DNA of 64,000 nt from Stutzerimonas stutzeri TS44 (GCA_000263395.1 AJXE01000003.1:1-64000), one strand, 5' to 3'. Counted from the first letter of the stretch, positions 49,484-58,635 are shown. The notes: generated by a model not told the origin, from the sequence alone. Translations and numbers: made by a program.

Positions 49484-49798
49484 TTACCTCCACCGCTCGA
49501 TGATTTGCTTGAGCACCTTGCGCTCGTCTGCCGTCAGGTCGTCCTTCTCGTTCTTCGGGTAGATCAGCAGAAGCGCGATCTGCGAAGCAGCCGTGAAGTG
49601 GTAGTAGATGACCCTGGAGCCGCCTCGCTTGCCGTGACCACTGGTCGCAACTCGAACCTTGCGGATGCCGCCAGTACCTTCGATCACGTCGCCCATGTCG
49701 GGCCGATCAGCCAATTGCCGTTGAAACTCCGCATAGCTGTCATCGCTGAGCAACTCCCGCAGGCGCTTGGTGAACATCGGCGTCTCGATAAAGATCAT
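49484..49798 (-). CDS. RelE/HigB-type mRNA interferase toxin
   Basis: A 104-aa basic protein: MIFIETPMFTKRLRELLSDD at the start, GGIRKVRVATSGHGKRGGSR in the centre and VIYYHFTAASQIALLLIYPK before KNEKDDLTADERKVL. These match RelE-superfamily toxins of the HigB2/RelE-like group, which cut ribosome-bound mRNA. Together with the downstream antitoxin it may stabilise the island. Confidence 0.85.
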   Translation of the reverse strand: MIFIETPMFTKRLRELLSDDSYAEFQRQLADRPDMGDVIEGTGGIRKVRVATSGHGKRGGSRVIYYHFTAASQIALLLIYPKNEKDDLTADERKVLKQIIERWR

Positions 49799-49839
49799 AG
49801 CTGACTGTACGCCATTGGCGCACCTCCTCTGGATGTCGT

Positions 49840-50382
49840 TTACTGATCGGCAAGCGGCAAGGCAATGCCCGCCAGCGGCCCCAACCTGATCGCATCATGC
49901 AAATGCTCAGGTGCAAGGTGTGCGTAGCGCATCGTCATGTTCAGCGAGGCATGGCCCAGGATCTCTTTCAGCGTCACGATGTGCCCGCCGCCCATGATGA
50001 AGTGAGCCGCAAAGGTGTGCCGCAGGATATGGCTTGCCTGTCCGCGCGGTGGCTTGATCGTGGTCGAGAGCAGGACCAGTCGAAACGCGCCAATGCAGTT
50101 GGTGAACGGCCCATGCGTCTGCCAGTGCTTCTTGATCGCTGCCACCAGTTCAGGCGTTATCGGAATCATCCGCACCCGCTTGGACTTGGTATTGGCGAAC
50201 ACCAGGGCGTTGCCTCGAATCCGCTCCGGTCGCAGCGCTTGCGCCTCACCCCACCTCGCCCCGGTCGCCAGACAGATACGCGCCACCATCGCCGGATGCG
50301 GAGAGGTGGTCCGCGCCTGGAGCGCATCGAGCAGCGCCGAAATCTGTGGCTTGGTCAGGTAGGCCAGCGGCCGTTCCTGCAA
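49840..50382 (-). pseudogene. P2-type tyrosine integrase, N-terminally truncated
   Basis: Only the catalytic domain (about 180 aa) is left. It starts at best from TTG 50382 (LQERPLAYLTKPQ); P2-like integrases are normally about 330-340 aa. Catalytic residues are intact: Arg in ATGARWGEAQ, Lys in NTKSKRVR, His/Arg in SHILRHTFAAHF, His in LGHASL and Tyr in MRYAHLAP. The in-frame sequence further upstream (RNPLPSGPHNPPNAA...) is unlike an integrase and meets a stop at 50449. The arm- and core-binding domains are therefore missing, and the protein should not support integration alone. Confidence 0.8.
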
Positions 50383-50573
50383 CCGAACCGGACGAATACG
50401 CGGGGCGGCATTGGGCGGATTGTGTGGACCGGAAGGGAGCGGGTTTCGTCATTTCGCGTCTGGACCAGCAGACAGAGCAGGCGCAGTCCGGGCCGTGCGT
50501 AAGGCGTTGATAGCTAGCTAGCCGGCTTCTGCATAAGTCATCCCCTCCCCTGGCTTTCCGTAAGCGGTGCGAA
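50383..50573 (-). other. Remnant between integrase fragment and excisionase gene
   Basis: About 190 bp where the integrase N-terminal half should be. All frames are closed by stops (for example TAGCTAGCTA near 50511-50520). An ATG overlapping the excisionase stop gives MIRTAYGKPGEGMTYAEAG before TAG; this might be the original 5' end of a reading frame now broken. Confidence 0.5.
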
Positions 50574-50789
50574 TCATGCGGTCCACTCCTGTTCCAGCAG
50601 CCAGTGACGGAGCATTGCGCTGTTTACCATGCGCCGCTTACCGAGCTTTACGGTCGGTATCACACCGCGCGTCGCCCAGGCACGGGCCATACCGGGGCTA
50701 ATGCCATTACGGTCTGCCCAGCATTCGACGGTTTCCACGTCCTGCTGTGGGCCGACCAGCTTCGAAGGTTCCAGCTCTTCCAGTTCCAT
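50574..50789 (-). CDS. Excisionase/AlpA-like winged-helix DNA-binding protein
   Basis: A 71-aa protein beginning MELEELEPSKLVGPQQDVET. Its core WADRNGISPGMARAWATRGV followed by IPTVKLGKRRMVNSAMLRHW resembles the winged-helix fold of phage Cox/Xis and AlpA-like regulators (helix-turn, then a KLGKRRMV wing). It is the first minus-strand gene of the integration module, divergent from the repressor gene, the position of cox in P2-like elements. Confidence 0.7.
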   Translation of the reverse strand: MELEELEPSKLVGPQQDVETVECWADRNGISPGMARAWATRGVIPTVKLGKRRMVNSAMLRHWLLEQEWTA

Positions 50790-50838
50790 GCTCGTTCCGT
50801 CACTATTCGTAGCAATGCCAGTTATTCAGCATTGCGTC

Positions 50839-50892
50839 ATCCGAATTGGATAGTCCCGGAACGGATAATGCCATTGCTGATCCATATTGGAT
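50839..50892. promoter_or_regulatory. Operator repeats in the divergent island promoter region
   Basis: Two 13-bp inverted repeats, ATCCGAATTGGAT (50839-50851) and ATCCATATTGGAT (50880-50892), differ at two central bases. A weaker copy (GTCCCGGAACGGAT, 50853-50866) lies between them. They sit between the excisionase-like gene and the repressor-like gene, so they are likely repressor binding sites for a genetic switch. Confidence 0.75.
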
Positions 50893-50910
50893 ATATCAAT
50901 TATAGATCAA

Positions 50911-51192
50911 ATGGCTATGATTAAAGAGCGGGTTATAACTATTTTGAAAACCTCCGGGATTCGGCTGCCTGAGCTGGAGTCGCGCACTGGCATCAGTCGC
51001 TACACTTGGAACAACCTGAAGAACACCGCCAGAAAGCGCGAGATCAAAGCCGAGGAAATTGAAGCTATCGTGAAGCTCTTCCCTCAATATGCCTTATGGG
51101 TCGTAAGCGGAGAGATAGCCCCAGAAGCAGGGCAGATCAGCCCTGATTACGCTGTTGCCGATTCAAACTTGCCCAATCAAAGCGCGGGATAG
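50911..51192 (+). CDS. Putative phage-type repressor/regulator
   Basis: A 93-aa protein from ATG 50911 (MAMIKERVITILKTSGIRLP). LPELESRTGISRYTWNNLKN is a probable helix-turn-helix, and the C-terminal part (LFPQYALWVVSGEIAPEAGQ) is typical of short repressors in Pseudomonas phages and islands, whose recognition tail ends in a family motif A-L-W-V-x-G. It is divergent from the excisionase gene across repeated operators. Confidence 0.75.
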   Translation: MAMIKERVITILKTSGIRLPELESRTGISRYTWNNLKNTARKREIKAEEIEAIVKLFPQYALWVVSGEIAPEAGQISPDYAVADSNLPNQSAG

Positions 51193-51244
51193 CGATTACA
51201 GCGGAAGTAACTAGGCGATGGTATGCCCGCAGGAATAAACGGCA

Positions 51245-52993
51245 ATGAATGGAAAACCGGCTTTAAGCGCCACAGTAATTTGCAGCCTAACATTAGGAAT
51301 TGGCGCGATTTTAGGAGTCGGCCCTCACACACAGCTATATATAGCTAGACTCCTCAAAAGTAGTGAGTCTAGTATTTACGGCACCGCTTACAGTGACAGC
51401 CTAATTGAGTTCGCAGGAATATCCCCTTGGATTCAATCAATCTATTTTTCACAATTGATGCTAGCGGCGCTCGTTATTTCAATATGCATACACAACCTGC
51501 ACTCCATTAGAAGTATATTTCTAACAGCTACACTTTCAGCCTTCCTCTCAATAACCGTCAATGATTTAATTTTAGCCATCGGCTGGCTTGGCACCAGCGA
51601 AACAAACTTACTTGAAAACGTCATCGCAAACTTAGCAGGCGCACCAATACTCGGGGGCGTGGCTGCTCTATTAGTTTATTGCATGCACAGCATTATCAAT
51701 GACTACCCGGAAAACATTCTTCTTCGCAGGATTGCAGCGCTAGCTTTGCCACCTTCTATAGGTTTACTAACTGCCATTTCCGCATTCTATATAATAGTTA
51801 TTTTGTACAACCCAACACCTGCTGAAATTTCAGTAACGCTATCGAGGGATTCTTCAGCTCACATCTGGGAAAACTCAAAATCAGACCAACCTTTTAACAT
51901 CCTAACAAACACTTCCCGATTTGATGGAGCGCTGGATATCAACCATCTCCAAGGCCCTCTGTCGCTGGCGTGGTCCTCTGCAAACGAGCTTGCACCCGCA
52001 GACATGGCTATATCCATTTTGCACAACTGTACGCCACGCGATCTAGACGGCCTTAAACTAAGCATGAGCAAGTCACTGCAATGGCAAAAGATTAAATCTA
52101 TATCACTCGATGCAGGCGACGGCGCAACCAATATTCATATTCCGGCAAAGAACGGGATAATTAGTTCGGAGGAACCCGAGTCATTAATATACTGGCTTAC
52201 CAAAGCAGCCAACGACGGCAAAGATGGCAACATCCCATCTGACGAAACGGACATTGCAGTATTCGCCAAAAACACAAGCTTAAACTACTCAAGCAATAAC
52301 AACGACAACACAGTTTACATATACTCTATTTTGCTTGACACAAAAACAAGAGCAAAAACAAACAAAATTTACAACCTCAAAATAAACGACTCCAAATTCA
52401 AACTAACATCGCGCTATGGAGAAAGCGCATCCATTGACGAAAAAGCGAGTTGCACTCAAATCGACGCATCAAGACTTGATTCCTTTAACAACTTTCACCT
52501 AATGGATAATGTTGGCCTGCTAGGAATTCACATTCAACTAATCCAGCCAAATATTCCCTCATTACTAACCGCTAACTTATTTAATATTAAACTTAACGAC
52601 GTATCTGGCTGGATACATGCAAGCGAACTCGAAAACGACGAAGCCAAAAATCTAATAAAAGAAGGCACCATTAAAAACATCCAGTTCCGCGGAAACATTG
52701 AGCGCCTAGTAATTGATGGACGGAAACAATCTCCCGTACCCACTGATGTTTATACAGCGATAAATGCAAAAATCAAAGGCAGTTACTCCGACAGATCCAT
52801 TTATTTTGAAGGCAAAGCTAGGCAGCTTTATAAGAATAACCAGCGACAAAATATGACACGCTGGGAACGTATGCCACTGGAATTCCAAATACCGATAATA
52901 GGAATTTTTTTAACACTATTCTTGTATCTCGGGAACTTTTTAATCAAAACCTTGAGAGACAACGAAAGCATAGCTCTTACAGGAAACCAATAA
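51245..52993 (+). CDS. AT-rich polytopic membrane protein of unknown family
   Basis: A 582-aa protein I do not recognise. The N-terminal third has five predicted helices (residues about 8-32, 62-84, 90-112, 126-148 and 160-188), then a soluble domain of about 350 residues rich in Asn, Ser and Asp, and one more helix near 548-568 followed by a basic tail. By the positive-inside rule the large domain is probably extracytoplasmic. Codon use is strikingly A/T-rich compared with the chromosome, a sign of recent transfer. It is the largest cargo gene of the island; a role in defence, transport or surface sensing is possible but not shown. Confidence 0.75.
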   Translation: MNGKPALSATVICSLTLGIGAILGVGPHTQLYIARLLKSSESSIYGTAYSDSLIEFAGISPWIQSIYFSQLMLAALVISICIHNLHSIRSIFLTATLSAFLSITVNDLILAIGWLGTSETNLLENVIANLAGAPILGGVAALLVYCMHSIINDYPENILLRRIAALALPPSIGLLTAISAFYIIVILYNPTPAEISVTLSRDSSAHIWENSKSDQPFNILTNTSRFDGALDINHLQGPLSLAWSSANELAPADMAISILHNCTPRDLDGLKLSMSKSLQWQKIKSISLDAGDGATNIHIPAKNGIISSEEPESLIYWLTKAANDGKDGNIPSDETDIAVFAKNTSLNYSSNNNDNTVYIYSILLDTKTRAKTNKIYNLKINDSKFKLTSRYGESASIDEKASCTQIDASRLDSFNNFHLMDNVGLLGIHIQLIQPNIPSLLTANLFNIKLNDVSGWIHASELENDEAKNLIKEGTIKNIQFRGNIERLVIDGRKQSPVPTDVYTAINAKIKGSYSDRSIYFEGKARQLYKNNQRQNMTRWERMPLEFQIPIIGIFLTLFLYLGNFLIKTLRDNESIALTGNQ

Positions 52994-53040
52994 AGAAATA
53001 ATAAAGCCCGATTCGAGCCATCGGAACGCAAGGAGGCAGC

Positions 53041-53751
53041 ATGAGATCAGATTGGGATGATGCACCGGAATATCTACGCAGCAGAAAGAAGTCCAGCCCT
53101 TGGCGGCTCCTAGCGTTCCTGGGAATCGGTTCGGCTGTGGTGTCAGCGCTAGCGATTACGTTTGGCAAGCCGATCGTGCTGGACGTAAACCAGATCAAAC
53201 AAGGCATCTATGTCGGGGGCAAGCCTTGGTTCAACCAAGAGCCAGTACAGCCCATGCAGCCGGTTAGTCGGCCTTCGATTGCAAGCTACGAAGCCCCACC
53301 AGCAGAACCGGCACCAGCGCCACAGCAGCGTCGGCTGAGCCAGGAAGAAATCGAATGGTTCGCAAAACGCACGGCAGAGGCCATACAGTCCCGCCAAACA
53401 TCGTTCAACGATGACAACTACACTCCCCGCCCTGCAGCAAACACGATCCAACCACCACCGGCCCGCTATTACGCAGCCAGTTCGACCAGGAGCACACAGA
53501 AGCGCTCTATCTCCCACGAAACCCATCTAAGCAACTGGAGCTGGGAGAACGGCCCCAACAGACGCCGGATCGACGGCCAGTTTGAGTGGGCGGTGGTAAA
53601 TGACAAGATCGACTACGACAGCGTTTGCCAAAACTACAAACGCGGCTCCCTGGTCTACCGCGACTGCCGTAAGGGCGCAAAGGTTGCGTTCAAGAACATG
53701 TGCAGCCAATACGAGCCTGCTTGTGCAGCAGCTAACAACTTCATGCCGTGA
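53041..53751 (+). CDS. Single-pass membrane protein with Pro-rich linker and Cys-containing C-terminus
   Basis: A 236-aa protein. A basic N-terminus precedes one transmembrane helix (PWRLLAFLGIGSAVVSALAI, about residues 20-40), followed by a Pro/Ala/Gln-rich linker (residues 65-150) and a C-terminal domain with four Cys (DSVCQNY, YRDCRKG, KNMCSQY, PACAAAN), likely two disulfides in the periplasm. AAGGAGG precedes ATG 53041. It lies 47 bp after the large membrane-protein gene. Unknown family. Confidence 0.75.
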   Translation: MRSDWDDAPEYLRSRKKSSPWRLLAFLGIGSAVVSALAITFGKPIVLDVNQIKQGIYVGGKPWFNQEPVQPMQPVSRPSIASYEAPPAEPAPAPQQRRLSQEEIEWFAKRTAEAIQSRQTSFNDDNYTPRPAANTIQPPPARYYAASSTRSTQKRSISHETHLSNWSWENGPNRRRIDGQFEWAVVNDKIDYDSVCQNYKRGSLVYRDCRKGAKVAFKNMCSQYEPACAAANNFMP

Positions 53752-53799
53752 GCTCATTGGCGTGAACGAATAGGTATACAACGAAGCAAGGAAATAACA

Positions 53800-54579
53800 G
53801 TGGATGTTTTCGGCTGGATCATAATTTTCGCGATCGTCTTTCTCTTCCTTCAAATGAAGAAGAAGCCACGATCACCCCGCTACAAGCGAGCACCGCGCGC
53901 GCCGTGGCAACAGCCGATACAGAAGCAAGAGCCGACATTTACCAGAACTGCGGACACACAGACGCAAGCGCAGCAACCATCTCAGCCACAAGCCTCACAG
54001 CCCAGCCGAAAGATTGCGCCGGACGGTTTCCGATACGACCCAGATGGTGAATGGCCCTTTCAGAAGCGGAAGCTAATAACGGCAACCGAGACGATTCTGT
54101 TCGAGCGGCTGCGGCAAGCATTGCCAGATCACTACATCTTCACCCAGGTGCAGCTATCGCAACTGGTGGCGATCAAGAAGGGCCACAGCTTCAAGATGTG
54201 GTTTTCCCGCATCAGCCAAATGAGCGTTGATTTCGTGATCGCGGACGAGTTCTTGAACACCGTTGCAGCCGTCGAGCTGGACGATAAATCGCACTACTCG
54301 GACGAGGATCGACATAAAGCCGATGCCAAGAAGGACAAGGTATTGACCGCCGCAGGTATTCGCGTTGTGCGTTGGCGCTGCGAGATCATGCCGTCCATAG
54401 AGCAGATCGCCCTGACCTTCCCAGAGTGTAAACGGGCGCCGGAGCCGCAGCCTCAGAGAGCTGTTCCGACCCCACCTGCTGAGCCTGCATTTCAGCCGAG
54501 TGCAGATGTGGAGCGGATCGAGCCCACTTTCGAAAGGCCGGTGCAGGTCGAGCCACGCTCACCATCGCAGCCGGGTTAG
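53800..54579 (+). CDS. Membrane-anchored DUF2726 (PD-(D/E)XK nuclease-like) protein
   Basis: A 259-aa protein with an N-terminal transmembrane helix (VFGWIIIFAIVFLFLQM), a disordered Gln/Pro linker and a DUF2726 domain at residues about 85-205. The core VDFVIADEFLNTVAAVELDD, then KADAKKDKVLTAAGIRVVRW, shows the D-x(n)-ExD-K pattern of restriction-endonuclease-like folds (the D in VDFVI, E and D in VELDD, K in ADAKKDK). The GTG start at 53800 has AGGAA upstream. Similar DUF2726 proteins occur in many islands, some near defence genes. It follows the 236-aa protein by 48 bp. Confidence 0.85.
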   Translation: MDVFGWIIIFAIVFLFLQMKKKPRSPRYKRAPRAPWQQPIQKQEPTFTRTADTQTQAQQPSQPQASQPSRKIAPDGFRYDPDGEWPFQKRKLITATETILFERLRQALPDHYIFTQVQLSQLVAIKKGHSFKMWFSRISQMSVDFVIADEFLNTVAAVELDDKSHYSDEDRHKADAKKDKVLTAAGIRVVRWRCEIMPSIEQIALTFPECKRAPEPQPQRAVPTPPAEPAFQPSADVERIEPTFERPVQVEPRSPSQPG

Positions 54580-54691
54580 GTGTCGATAAAGTGTCGAAAT
54601 CACTGTGACGTACTGCGCCGAAACGAGCAGGCGGTTCAATCCGGAAACCGCATAACGACACGCATTGAGCCGGAACGACACACTAAGCAAA

Positions 54692-54718
54692 AGGGTTCGA
54701 TTCCCTTCGCCCGCTCCA
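54692..54718 (+). repeat. attR-side 27-bp direct repeat
   Basis: Perfect copy of the last 27 bases of tRNA-Gly(CCC), marking the right boundary of the island. Sequence upstream does not fold into a tRNA, so it is only the displaced 3' fragment. Confidence 0.93.
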
Positions 54719-54721
54719 CAC

Positions 54722-54751
54722 AAAAAAGCCCTGTCTTCACAGGGCTTTTTC
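54722..54751 (+). terminator. Terminator after the right repeat
   Basis: AAAAAAGCCCTGT-CTTC-ACAGGGCTTTTT follows the right repeat by three bases; presumed ancestral terminator of the tRNA-Gly gene. Confidence 0.88.
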
Positions 54752-54787
54752 ATTCCATCGATAAACGGCCACTTCCGCCGCACTACT

Positions 54788-55576
54788 TCAACCGCGCAGG
54801 AATTCCAGTACACGCTGGGTGAAGACTTCGCCGGCTTCTACGTTCGAGAGGTGGGCGGCTTCGAAGGCTGCCAGTTCTGCGCCGGCAACCTGTGCCTGGA
54901 TGAACTGGCCGTGTTCCACGGTCGTCACCGGATCCTTGGCGCCGCAGACCACCAGGGTGGGTGCGCTGATGTCGCCGAGTTGCTCGCGGAAATCGGCGTC
55001 GCGCACCGCCGCGCAGTTGGCGACGTAGCCGCCGGGCGAGGTGCTGGCGATCATGTCGGTGATGCGGCTCGCAGCATCCGGGTGCTGTTCGGCGAAGCCC
55101 GGGGTGAACCAGCGTGCGATGGAGGCATCGCGCATGTCGCGCATGGCTTGCTGCTGGCTCTTGAGAACCGTCTCGATGCGCTCGTTCCAGACCTGTTCGG
55201 TGCCGATCTTCGCAGCGGTGTTGCACAGCACCAGGCGCTGCAGACGTGGACCAGCGTGAAGTCCCAGCCACTGGCCGATCAGCCCGCCCATCGACAGGCC
55301 GCAGAAGGAAAATCGCTCGACATCCAGCGCATCCAGCAGGTCCAGCACGTCGCGGCCCAGCTGTTCGATGCTGTAGGGGCCGGGGCTGACACTCGATTCG
55401 CCGTGGCCGCGGGTGTCGTATCGCAGTACGCGAAAATGCTCGGCGAAGGCCGGAACCTGCTCGTCCCACATGCCCAGGCTGGTGCCCAGGGAGTTGGAGA
55501 GCACCAGCACCGGCGAGTCTTCGGCGCCATCTAGGTGGTAGTTCAGGCTGGCATCGGCCAATTTCACGGTCGGCAT
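54788..55576 (-). CDS. pcaD: 3-oxoadipate enol-lactonase PcaD
   Basis: A 262-aa alpha/beta hydrolase. Nucleophile elbow GLSMGGLIGQW (Ser), the oxyanion stretch SNSLGTSLGMWDEQ, acid Asp in GAKDPVTT and His in AAHLSNVEAGEVFTQRVLEF are typical of PcaD. It opens beta-ketoadipate enol-lactone to beta-ketoadipate in protocatechuate/catechol degradation. It is the last gene of pcaIJFD, 145 bp after pcaF; a strong hairpin lies in between. Confidence 0.93.
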   Translation of the reverse strand: MPTVKLADASLNYHLDGAEDSPVLVLSNSLGTSLGMWDEQVPAFAEHFRVLRYDTRGHGESSVSPGPYSIEQLGRDVLDLLDALDVERFSFCGLSMGGLIGQWLGLHAGPRLQRLVLCNTAAKIGTEQVWNERIETVLKSQQQAMRDMRDASIARWFTPGFAEQHPDAASRITDMIASTSPGGYVANCAAVRDADFREQLGDISAPTLVVCGAKDPVTTVEHGQFIQAQVAGAELAAFEAAHLSNVEAGEVFTQRVLEFLRG

Positions 55577-55606
55577 GGTCGTTTACTCTCTTCAAGCATG
55601 GTGTTC

Positions 55607-55637
55607 GGCCGGCGCATCGTTCAACGATACGCCGGCC
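55607..55637 (-). other. Stable hairpin between pcaF and pcaD
   Basis: GGCCGGCGTATCGTT-G-AACGATGCGCCGGCC (minus strand) has 15-bp arms with one mismatch and no U-tract. It could be an mRNA stabiliser or partial terminator that lowers PcaD relative to PcaIJF. Confidence 0.6.
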
Positions 55638-55721
55638 GGGATAAAGGAGCGGATCGAGGCCCCGATTCAGCCAGGAGGGCACTCAAGTCCGGCTATATGG
55701 GCAGACTTTACCTGTCTGCGC

Positions 55722-56923
<1,202 letters not shown>

Positions 56924-56927
<4 letters not shown>

Positions 56928-57706
56928 TCGTCACCTCCGGCCTGGCCGTGGGCGGCCGCGGTGCGGGCTTCCAGGGCGCGCAGTGCTTCCAGTTCCTCGG
57001 CGCGCGGCGCTTCGGTGGTGGCGACCTGTTCGGCGAAGCGGATCGCCCAGCCGGTGTTCTCGATCACCTGCTCGCGGGTCACGCCCGGGTGCAGCGCGGT
57101 GACGACGAACTCGTTGGTGCCGGCTTCGGGCTCCATGATGCACAGGTCGGTGATGATCGCCACCGGCCCCTTGCCCGGCAGGCCGAGCTGCTTGCGGTGC
57201 TCGCCGCCTTCGCCGAAGCCGACCGAGGTGATGAAGGCCAGCTTGTCGACGAAGGTACGGTGCGACTGCTTGAGGATGATCAGCACCTGCTTGGCACTGC
57301 CGGCGATCTCCGGCGCACCGCCGGCACCGGGCAGACGCACCTTCGGCTGGTGGTAGTCGCCGATCACGGTGGTGTTGATGTTGCCGTACTTGTCCACCTG
57401 CGCGGCGCCGAGGAAGCCCACGTCGATGCGCCCGCCTTGTAGCCAGTAGCGGAAGATCTCGCCGGTGGGCACCACGGTGTCGGCGGTCTCGGCCAGTTCG
57501 CCGTCGCCGATCGACAGCGGCAGCACGGTCGGCTTGGCGCCGATCGGGCCGGATTCGTAGATCAACACGACTTCCGGTGCATGGGTCAGGCGTGCCAGGT
57601 TGGCGGCCTTGGACGGCAGGCCGATGCCGACGAAGCAGACGCTGCCGTTACCGAGGCGGCGGGCGGCCGCGACGGTCATCATTTCATTGGTGCTGTAGGC
57701 GCTCAT
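56924..57706 (-). CDS. pcaJ: 3-oxoadipate CoA-transferase subunit B
   Basis: A 260-aa beta subunit of the succinyl-CoA:3-ketoacid CoA-transferase family. The active-site Glu lies in [10 protein letters not shown], and [20 protein letters not shown] is a family signature. It works with PcaI to transfer CoA from succinyl-CoA to beta-ketoadipate. ATG at 57706 shares a base with the TAA of pcaI (TAATG). Confidence 0.95.
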
Positions 57707-58557
57707 TAGTTGGCCTCCCCTGCGAGCTTTTGCTTGAACTCGGCGAAATCGGCCGTGCCGCGAATGTAGCTGTCGATCCAGGCGCTGAACGCCTCGCGAT
57801 CGCGGGCGATCGGATCCCAGGCCTGGTAGAAGCGGTTGTCGCGCTCGTAGTAGCCGTGGGCGTAGGACGGATGCGCGCCGCCCGGCACCAGGCAGACCGC
57901 GGTCAGCGCCCAAGTCGGCAGCACGCAGGCGTTCATCGGCGCGTTGAGGTCATCGACGATTTCCTCGACGGTGACGATGGCGCGCTTGGCGGCCAGGGCG
58001 GCTTCCTTCTGCACACCGAGGATGCCCTGGATCAGCACGTTGCCCTTGCGGTCGGCCTTCTGCGCGTGGATCACGGTGACGTCCGGGCGCACGCTCGGCA
58101 CGGCGGCCAGCACTTCGCCGGTGAACGGGCAGGTGACCGACTTGATCAGCGGGTTGACCTTCGGCAGGTCGGAGCCAGCGTAGGCGCGCAGCACGGCGAA
58201 CGGCAGGCCCGAAGCGCCGGCGACGTAGGCGTTGGCGAGGTCGGCGTGGCTGTGTTCCTCGATCTCCAGCGGCTGCGGCCACTGCTTCTCCACCGCGTCG
58301 CGCAGGCGGTGCAGCGAGCCGACGCCGGGGTTGCCGCCCCAGGAGAAGATCAGCTTCTTCGCGCAGCCGGCGCCGATCAGCAGGTCGTAGACCAGGTCCG
58401 GCGTCATGCGCACCAGGGTCAGCTCCTGCTTGTTCTGGCGGACGATCTCGTGGGCCGCGGCGGTGGGAATCAGGTGGGTGAAGCCTTCCAGGGCAACCGT
58501 GTCGCCATCCTGGATGAAGCGCTCGACGGCTTCGCGGAGCGGGAGAAGTTCAGCCAT
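57706..58557 (-). CDS. pcaI: 3-oxoadipate CoA-transferase subunit A
   Basis: A 283-aa alpha subunit with the glycine-rich loop GAGCAKKLIFSWGGNPGVGS and HAQKADRKGNVLIQGILGVQ near the substrate site. Start MAELLPLREAVERFIQDGDT. First gene of the pca operon, behind a PcaR-type palindrome about 80-110 bp upstream. Confidence 0.95.
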   Translation of the reverse strand: MAELLPLREAVERFIQDGDTVALEGFTHLIPTAAAHEIVRQNKQELTLVRMTPDLVYDLLIGAGCAKKLIFSWGGNPGVGSLHRLRDAVEKQWPQPLEIEEHSHADLANAYVAGASGLPFAVLRAYAGSDLPKVNPLIKSVTCPFTGEVLAAVPSVRPDVTVIHAQKADRKGNVLIQGILGVQKEAALAAKRAIVTVEEIVDDLNAPMNACVLPTWALTAVCLVPGGAHPSYAHGYYERDNRFYQAWDPIARDREAFSAWIDSYIRGTADFAEFKQKLAGEAN

Positions 58558-58635
58558 GAGTCGGATCTCGTGTGGTTTTCGGTACGCTGAATGCGTTGGA
58601 GAAAACGGTAACGGTCCGATTCACGCCGAACAATC

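Larger units (their letters stand above)
49062..54718. mobile_element. 5.6-kb genomic island integrated in tRNA-Gly(CCC)
   Basis: The island is bounded by 27-bp perfect direct repeats of the tRNA 3' end. It contains, from left to right: a toxin-antitoxin pair, a truncated P2-type integrase, an excisionase-like gene (all minus strand), a repressor-like gene with operators, and three cargo genes (plus strand). Cargo DNA is visibly richer in A/T than the flanks, above all 51240-52990. A similar TGTCGA-AAAGT-TCGAAA motif occurs just inside each end. With its integrase lacking an N-terminus it is probably no longer self-mobile. Confidence 0.92.

Noticed and set aside
54600..54718. Second tRNA gene at the right end of the island
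   Set aside because: Only the last 27 bases match tRNA-Gly; there is no acceptor 5' half, D-arm or anticodon arm upstream.
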